DNA of 64,000 nucleotides. It comes from Trichothermofontia sp964536415. Lineage in GTDB: Bacteria; Cyanobacteriota; Cyanobacteriia; B231. The stretch covers positions 1 to 64,000 of the forward strand of contig CAZHXN010000006.1 of the NCBI GenBank assembly GCA_964536415.1, given 5' to 3'. Made by a program: the position numbers and the translations under genes. The notes below the pieces were generated by a model that saw only the letters and a list, made by a program, of their open reading frames with translations, was not told the origin of the DNA and searched no databases. Of the stretch, positions 60,029 to 64,000 are shown one piece after another (position 1 is the stretch's first letter; the number at the start of each line of letters is the position of its first letter).

Positions 60029-61135
60029 ATGCAGCGGATTTTGGCCCAGTGTCGCAAGGAGTTAGCGCAATTTCGTCGCGATCGCTTGACGGTGGCGTTA
60101 GCGTTAATCCTGCCAGTTGCAACATTGCTGATCTTTGGCTATGCCATTCGGCTGGAGTCGAAGCATATTCCCCTGGCCATCCAGGATTGGGACCAGAGTT
60201 GGCTGAGTCGCGCCTATATTGAACGATTATTTGCCACCAATCAGTTTGTCCCAGTCCGTCATTCCGCTAATGAAGCGGCGATCGCCGTCATCGATCGCGG
60301 CCAGGCCAAGGCAATGGTTGTGATTCCACCCGAGTTTTCCCGCCGGGTAGAGGCAAAACGCCCTAGTCCTGTCCAGGTATTGATCGATGGCACTGATGTC
60401 AACAATGCCCGCGTGATTCGCAACAGTATTCGGGCCACGACGAACAATTTCATACGGATCAATGGCCTGTTACCAGGGAGTGAGCGGGTGGTGGCACGGG
60501 TGCGGCTGTGGTTTAATCCAGGACGACGCGAGTCGTTATTCATTGTGCCCGGGGTCTATGCTGTGGTGCTGGCGGTGTTCCCAGCCCTGCTGGCCGCGAT
60601 CGCAATGGTCCGCGAGAAAGAGCAGGCCACCATCTTGCAAGTCTACGCCTCAGATCTGAAGCCAGCGGAGTGGCTCTTGGGCAAGGGGTTGGCCTACTTC
60701 CTAGTGGGCCAACTGGAGTCAGGGTTAGTCTTAATTTTTGCCGTCGGATTGTTTGGATTACGGACTGTAGGTGATCCAACCCCACTATTAGTAGGGAATA
60801 TCGTATTTGTATCAGCGAGTGTCTTGTTTGGACTGTTCATTGGCAGTCGGGCGAGTAATCAGGGGGCAGCTGTGCAGGCCGTTGCCCTGATCAGCTTTCT
60901 GACGGCGATTTTGCTGTCAGGCTTTATCTATCCGCTGAATAATATTCCCTTCCCCCTCTCCCTAATTTCCTGGGTTGTTCCAGCCCGCTATTTTATGGAC
61001 ATTACCCGTGATGCCTTTGTGCGGGGAACGGGATGGGCGGGGGTATGGCCGTCAGAGTTGGCGTTAATCGGGTTAGCGTTGCTGTTTTTGCGGGCGGCGT
61101 TGCTGGCCACACAACGAATGCAGTTAAAGGATTAG
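60029..61135 (+). CDS. ABC-2-type permease (first of pair, YbhS-like)
   Basis: A 368-residue permease: an N-terminal helix after AQFRRDRLTVALALILPVATLLIFGYAIR, a large extracytoplasmic loop (about 50-170, with IQDWDQSWLSRAYIERL and DGTDVNNARVI), then five helices ending with the typical VPARYFMDITRDAFVRGTGW. It resembles YbhS/YbhR permeases of the YbhGFSR drug or ion exporters. The matching ATPase (YbhF) and HlyD-like YbhG are not next to it. The paired gene starts five bases after its stop. Confidence 0.85.
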   Translation: MQRILAQCRKELAQFRRDRLTVALALILPVATLLIFGYAIRLESKHIPLAIQDWDQSWLSRAYIERLFATNQFVPVRHSANEAAIAVIDRGQAKAMVVIPPEFSRRVEAKRPSPVQVLIDGTDVNNARVIRNSIRATTNNFIRINGLLPGSERVVARVRLWFNPGRRESLFIVPGVYAVVLAVFPALLAAIAMVREKEQATILQVYASDLKPAEWLLGKGLAYFLVGQLESGLVLIFAVGLFGLRTVGDPTPLLVGNIVFVSASVLFGLFIGSRASNQGAAVQAVALISFLTAILLSGFIYPLNNIPFPLSLISWVVPARYFMDITRDAFVRGTGWAGVWPSELALIGLALLFLRAALLATQRMQLKD

Positions 61136-61139
61136 GCAT

Positions 61140-62288
61140 ATGGGCAAGGAGGAGTCTCGCCTCCAGCAATGGGGAGCAAGGGTAATGGGCAGTCGGCTGG
61201 TGGCGTTAGCCCTCAAGGAAGTCCGACAAATTTTACGCAATAAGCAATTATTATTTCTGCTGGTCTTTCCGCCAACCATTCAATTACTCCTGTATGGTTT
61301 TGCCTTGAACCCAGACGTGAAATACCTGGAGCTGGGAGTGGTGGACTATGCCCAGACGATGACCAGTCGCGAGTTGGTGGCATCGCTGACCAACAATCAC
61401 TTGTTTGTTCGCCATCCGGATAGTGGCAGTCAGGCAGCCTTGGGAGAGCAGGTTCGACGGGGAGAAGTGACAGCAGGAGTGGTGATTCCGCCCGATTGGC
61501 AACAGCAATTGCAGCGCGGAGAAACCGCAGAAGTGCAAGTTTTAATCGATGGGGTGAATGCGAATACTGCTGGTATTGCTAACGGTTATATCAATCAAAT
61601 TATTCAGTATTTCAGTCGCAATCTAGAACCCATATCTCCTCCCCCCCCTATTCAACCTCAGGTGCATTTTCTGTATAACCCTGGCTTGCTGAGTAGCTGG
61701 TTTTTCGTGCCAGGGATGATTGGGGTTGTGTTAACTTTAACCAGTTCCCTGGTCTCCTCGGCAGCCTTAGTACGGGAAAAGGATATGGGAACGATGGAGC
61801 AGTTGTTGATGACCCCGGCTTCGGCGGGAGAAATTTTACTAGCGAAGATCATTCCCCTATTTGTCTTGCTCATGGGGGATGTCATGCTGGCGTTGTTGGT
61901 GGCAGATCTGGTTTTTGCCGTCCCCTTGCGAGGTAGCTTGATCCTGTTTTTAGCCCTTTCCGGACTCTATATTTTTGTGGGCATTGGGGTGGGAATGATG
62001 CTGGCGACGATCGCCCGTAACCAACAGCAAGTCGTGCTGATTTCCTTCTTTGTCAATATGCCGCTGATTCAGCTATCCGGCGCGATCGCCCCGGTGGAAA
62101 GTATGCCGCTGCTCATTCGGTACCTCTCCTGGCTGAATCCCCTACGCCATTACATTACGATCGTCCGCAGTATTCTCCTGCGCGGTGTGGGTTTAGAGGT
62201 TCTATGGCCCCACGTGGTGGCGTTGTTGGTATTTGTAATGGTGTTGCTCAGTGTGAGTATCCATCGTTTTCGCCGTCAGTTGAGCTAG
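61140..62288 (+). CDS. ABC-2-type permease (second of pair, YbhR-like)
   Basis: A 382-residue permease with the same layout: RLVALALKEVRQILRNKQLLFLLVFPPTIQLLLYGFALNPDVKYLELGVVD, a periplasmic loop with VLIDGVNANTAGIANGYINQII, and helices ending RYLSWLNPLRHYITIVRSILLRGVGLEVLWPHVVALL. The two permeases probably form a heterodimer that needs an ATPase encoded elsewhere. ATG 61140 is used, but ATG 61188 (MGSRLVALALKEV) fits the family start better. Confidence 0.85.
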   Translation: MGKEESRLQQWGARVMGSRLVALALKEVRQILRNKQLLFLLVFPPTIQLLLYGFALNPDVKYLELGVVDYAQTMTSRELVASLTNNHLFVRHPDSGSQAALGEQVRRGEVTAGVVIPPDWQQQLQRGETAEVQVLIDGVNANTAGIANGYINQIIQYFSRNLEPISPPPPIQPQVHFLYNPGLLSSWFFVPGMIGVVLTLTSSLVSSAALVREKDMGTMEQLLMTPASAGEILLAKIIPLFVLLMGDVMLALLVADLVFAVPLRGSLILFLALSGLYIFVGIGVGMMLATIARNQQQVVLISFFVNMPLIQLSGAIAPVESMPLLIRYLSWLNPLRHYITIVRSILLRGVGLEVLWPHVVALLVFVMVLLSVSIHRFRRQLS

Positions 62289-62311
62289 CCACTTCCTGCG
62301 CGATCGTCAAC

Positions 62312-63097
62312 CTAGGGTCGGGTCGCGATCACGATATCCTGAAAGCTGGGCGTGGACGATCGGCCACACCAGGAACCGTAGTGAATGGGGTCTAATAAAA
62401 TCAGACCGGTGCGTTGGTAAAGTTGGCGTACAGAGTCCTCAGCGTAGGCGACGGCTGCTTCTGGATGAGTCGCATCCGCAGCCCAGCAGCGATCGTCAAT
62501 CACATGATCAAACTTGAACTTACTTTGACCGCTGGACATGAGCGCGATCGCCTCTGGATTACGCAAGAAATAGGTAATCAAGCAGCGTCCTCCTGATTTT
62601 AAGGTACGACAGACTTCAGCCAAATAATTGGCCATTGCATCCGGTAACAGGTGGGTAAAAATTGAGGTGAGAAAAATAAAATCAAAGGTGGCATCCGCAA
62701 AGGGAAAGCGATAATCCTGAGGTTGAATCGTCCCCGTGGGATTATAGAAACTGTTATAGACATTGACGTGCTGAAAGTGAAAGTTGGGAAAACGACGACT
62801 AATCTGGGCCTGACACCAGGCAATTCCCGCCGGATTAATATCAAATCCCCAGTATTCACCCTGGCGATCGAGGTAATAGGTAAGGGGAACCGCCATTCGT
62901 CCCGTGCCACAGCCCACGTCTAATACCCGATGATCCGGTTTTAACCCGCCCAATTCGATAAAGTGCTGGCGGAAATGTTGACCAATTTTATGAAAGTCGC
63001 CTCCACCCACGGAATAGCCCTCTCCCTGGGGGGGGGTCAGAAACCATCGCCGAAATAACGGGCTATGGGCTAGTAAGCGGTTGGCCTGGATGAGCAT
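62312..63097 (-). CDS. Class I SAM-dependent methyltransferase
   Basis: A 261-residue methyltransferase. Motif I is HRVLDVGCGTGRMAVPLTYYL, followed by the acidic YWGFDINPAGIAWCQAQI, DFIFLTSIFTHLLPDAMANYLAEV (motif III-like) and LKSGGRCLITYFLRNPEA. The substrate is unknown; the family includes lipid and small-molecule methylases. ATG 63097 (MLIQANRLL) is chosen because the longer frame crosses non-coding DNA. It converges with the ABC-2 permease pair (24 bp). Confidence 0.88.
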   Translation of the reverse strand: MLIQANRLLAHSPLFRRWFLTPPQGEGYSVGGGDFHKIGQHFRQHFIELGGLKPDHRVLDVGCGTGRMAVPLTYYLDRQGEYWGFDINPAGIAWCQAQISRRFPNFHFQHVNVYNSFYNPTGTIQPQDYRFPFADATFDFIFLTSIFTHLLPDAMANYLAEVCRTLKSGGRCLITYFLRNPEAIALMSSGQSKFKFDHVIDDRCWAADATHPEAAVAYAEDSVRQLYQRTGLILLDPIHYGSWCGRSSTPSFQDIVIATRP

Positions 63098-63319
63098 AAA
63101 ATGGAGATCTAACCGGATATACGAAATCAGTATGGCGTACAGATGCGCCCCGCACCAACCTACTTGCAGTGGAGAATGGCCATATCGCACGATCGCCAGT
63201 TTCCAGCGAGATGTTTCTGAATTTCTGCGTGGTTCCTATCTGCCTAGCCCCCCTAACCTAAGCAGACGCTGGACAAAAGCGATATCATACAGAAGGAAAC
63301 GTTAAGTTATGTAAAGACT

Positions 63320-63928
63320 TTGGCTACCGCTTACGAGATCAAGAGTCGTCCCAGCCAACCAGCGGCATGGCATAAGCTCAGTTCCCTCTGGCACGGCGGC
63401 GAGGAGGTCGTCCAAGCCGGGTTACCCCACTCTCAACTCGCGCCTGCATGGCAAATTCTCTTGCTAGGGGATGGTTCGCCCACCCGTCATTTACGGCTGT
63501 TAACGGGGGAACCGATCGCAGTGGATGTGATTGATATGTCGGCGATCGGCATGAGTCATGATCAGGCCCCTAGCCTCATTGAGGCCGTGCCGGGTCCTCG
63601 CCTGCGTCGTCAAGTTTGGTTACGCACTGCTTCGGGGCAACGGCTGGCCTATGCCACCTCCTGGTGGGACGCGAGCCAGGTTGATGAGTATTTGCAAAAT
63701 CGATCGCTCCCGATCTGGGATAATCTCTCCCGCCTGCACTCGGAACTCTATCGCGACATCCAGGGTATTCACTATGGCCATTCCCCCAGTCTCGAAGCGG
63801 CCTTTGCCGAAGCTGGTCCTTTCTGGGGACGGCATTATCTGTTCTGGCACAGTGGCCAACCCTTGACGCTGATCTATGAAGTCTTTTCCCCCTATTTACG
63901 GAAGTATTTGGGACCTATGCAGGGTTAG
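63320..63928 (+). CDS. Chorismate lyase (cyanobacterial DUF98 type)
   Basis: A 202-residue enzyme resembling the cyanobacterial chorismate pyruvate-lyase that forms 4-hydroxybenzoate for plastoquinone. Visible features are LAPAWQILLLGDGSPTRHLRLLTGEPIAVDVIDM, RRQVWLRTASGQRLAYATSWWDASQVDEYL, PIWDNLSRLHSELYRDIQGIHYGHS and FWGRHYLFWHSGQPLTLIYEVFSPYLRKYLG. The start appears to be TTG 63320, since no earlier ATG or GTG is in frame close by. Confidence 0.85.
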   Translation: MATAYEIKSRPSQPAAWHKLSSLWHGGEEVVQAGLPHSQLAPAWQILLLGDGSPTRHLRLLTGEPIAVDVIDMSAIGMSHDQAPSLIEAVPGPRLRRQVWLRTASGQRLAYATSWWDASQVDEYLQNRSLPIWDNLSRLHSELYRDIQGIHYGHSPSLEAAFAEAGPFWGRHYLFWHSGQPLTLIYEVFSPYLRKYLGPMQG

Positions 63929-63949
63929 GAAAGAGAAGGCTCTCTTGGG

Positions 63950-63984
63950 TTTATGGTGGGAGCGCTACGCGCTCCCACCATAAA
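63950..63984. terminator. Perfect 16-bp inverted repeat after chorismate lyase
   Basis: TTTATGGTGGGAGCGC is the exact inverse complement of GCGCTCCCACCATAAA, separated by TAC. It lies 22 bp after the stop codon. It is either a bidirectional terminator or a dispersed palindromic repeat; the sequence is a known type of intergenic palindrome in cyanobacteria. Confidence 0.75.
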
Positions 63985-64000
63985 CTATTTCAAATCTTAG

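Noticed and set aside
1..64000. Frequent GCGATCGC palindromes
   Set aside because: These are HIP1 octamers, an expected cyanobacterial genome feature, not regulatory sites of individual genes.
1..64000. CRISPR array or complete prophage
   Set aside because: No set of regularly spaced direct repeats and no capsid, tail, integrase or terminase genes were found.

Overview
The window is chromosomal DNA from a cyanobacterium, GC-rich by eye. The evidence is cytochrome b6/subunit IV of the b6f complex (petB, petD), the photosystem II factor Psb28, phycobilisome-family proteins, Ycf66, a CruP-type flavoprotein, a DUF3155 protein and very many GCGATCGC (HIP1-like) octamers. A NifX-like protein, a PEP-CTERM protein and AATTCAA repeats inside the RNase P RNA would fit a filamentous or formerly diazotrophic lineage, but I cannot name the species. 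Two runs of N (41641-41650 and 49565-49659) show that this is a scaffold.

Layout. 0-5.7 kb: an unusual phycobiliprotein plus linker pair, an EamA transporter, a SpoIID-like protein and small cyanobacterial proteins. 6-10 kb: petBD divergent from ctpA, then an HD hydrolase. 10.2-13.7 kb: a giant outer-membrane protein (inverse-autotransporter-like barrel plus beta-helix) whose last module seems duplicated just beyond its stop codon. 13.9-17.2 kb: a TetR regulator, a PLP dehydratase and a sensor kinase. 17.3-20.6 kb: a cobalamin riboswitch and cbiMNQO cobalt importer. 20.6-26.7 kb: a DUF2079 protein, CobT-like protein, secreted flavoprotein and upp. 27.5-32.5 kb: nrtA remnant, sugar nucleotidyltransferase, DUF6671 protein, heme protein, tRNA-Arg and polysaccharide export protein. 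32.7-37.1 kb: a cysteine-hydrolase remnant, an orphan nucleoside-type ABC ATPase and glgB. 37.5-49.5 kb: CruP, a PEP-CTERM protein, Trypco1-type protein, Nudix hydrolase, cupin, GT39, methyltransferase, adenosine-deaminase-like protein and a two-lobed aspartic protease. 49.8-56.2 kb: rnpB, rnc, glycerate kinase, Ycf66, HU and CobD. 56.4-64 kb: MoaD-like, NifX-like and MoaB proteins, Psb28, two ABC-2 permeases, a methyltransferase and chorismate lyase.

How the genes work together. The B12 genes (riboswitch-controlled cobalt import, CobT, CobD) are spread over 39 kb. Photosynthesis genes are scattered singly or in pairs. Several nitrogen-scavenging genes are broken: nrtA has deletions and a frameshift, a cysteine hydrolase keeps only its two ends, adenine deaminase keeps only its C-terminus, and a nucleoside-type ABC ATPase has no partners.

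The most distinctive signals are the phycobiliprotein-linker operon, the beta-helix protein with its post-stop duplicate tail, the internally deleted genes, a MITE-like repeat family with inverted ends, and about ten separate exactly two-copy tandem duplications of 14-29 bp. I found no CRISPR array, transposase or complete prophage.
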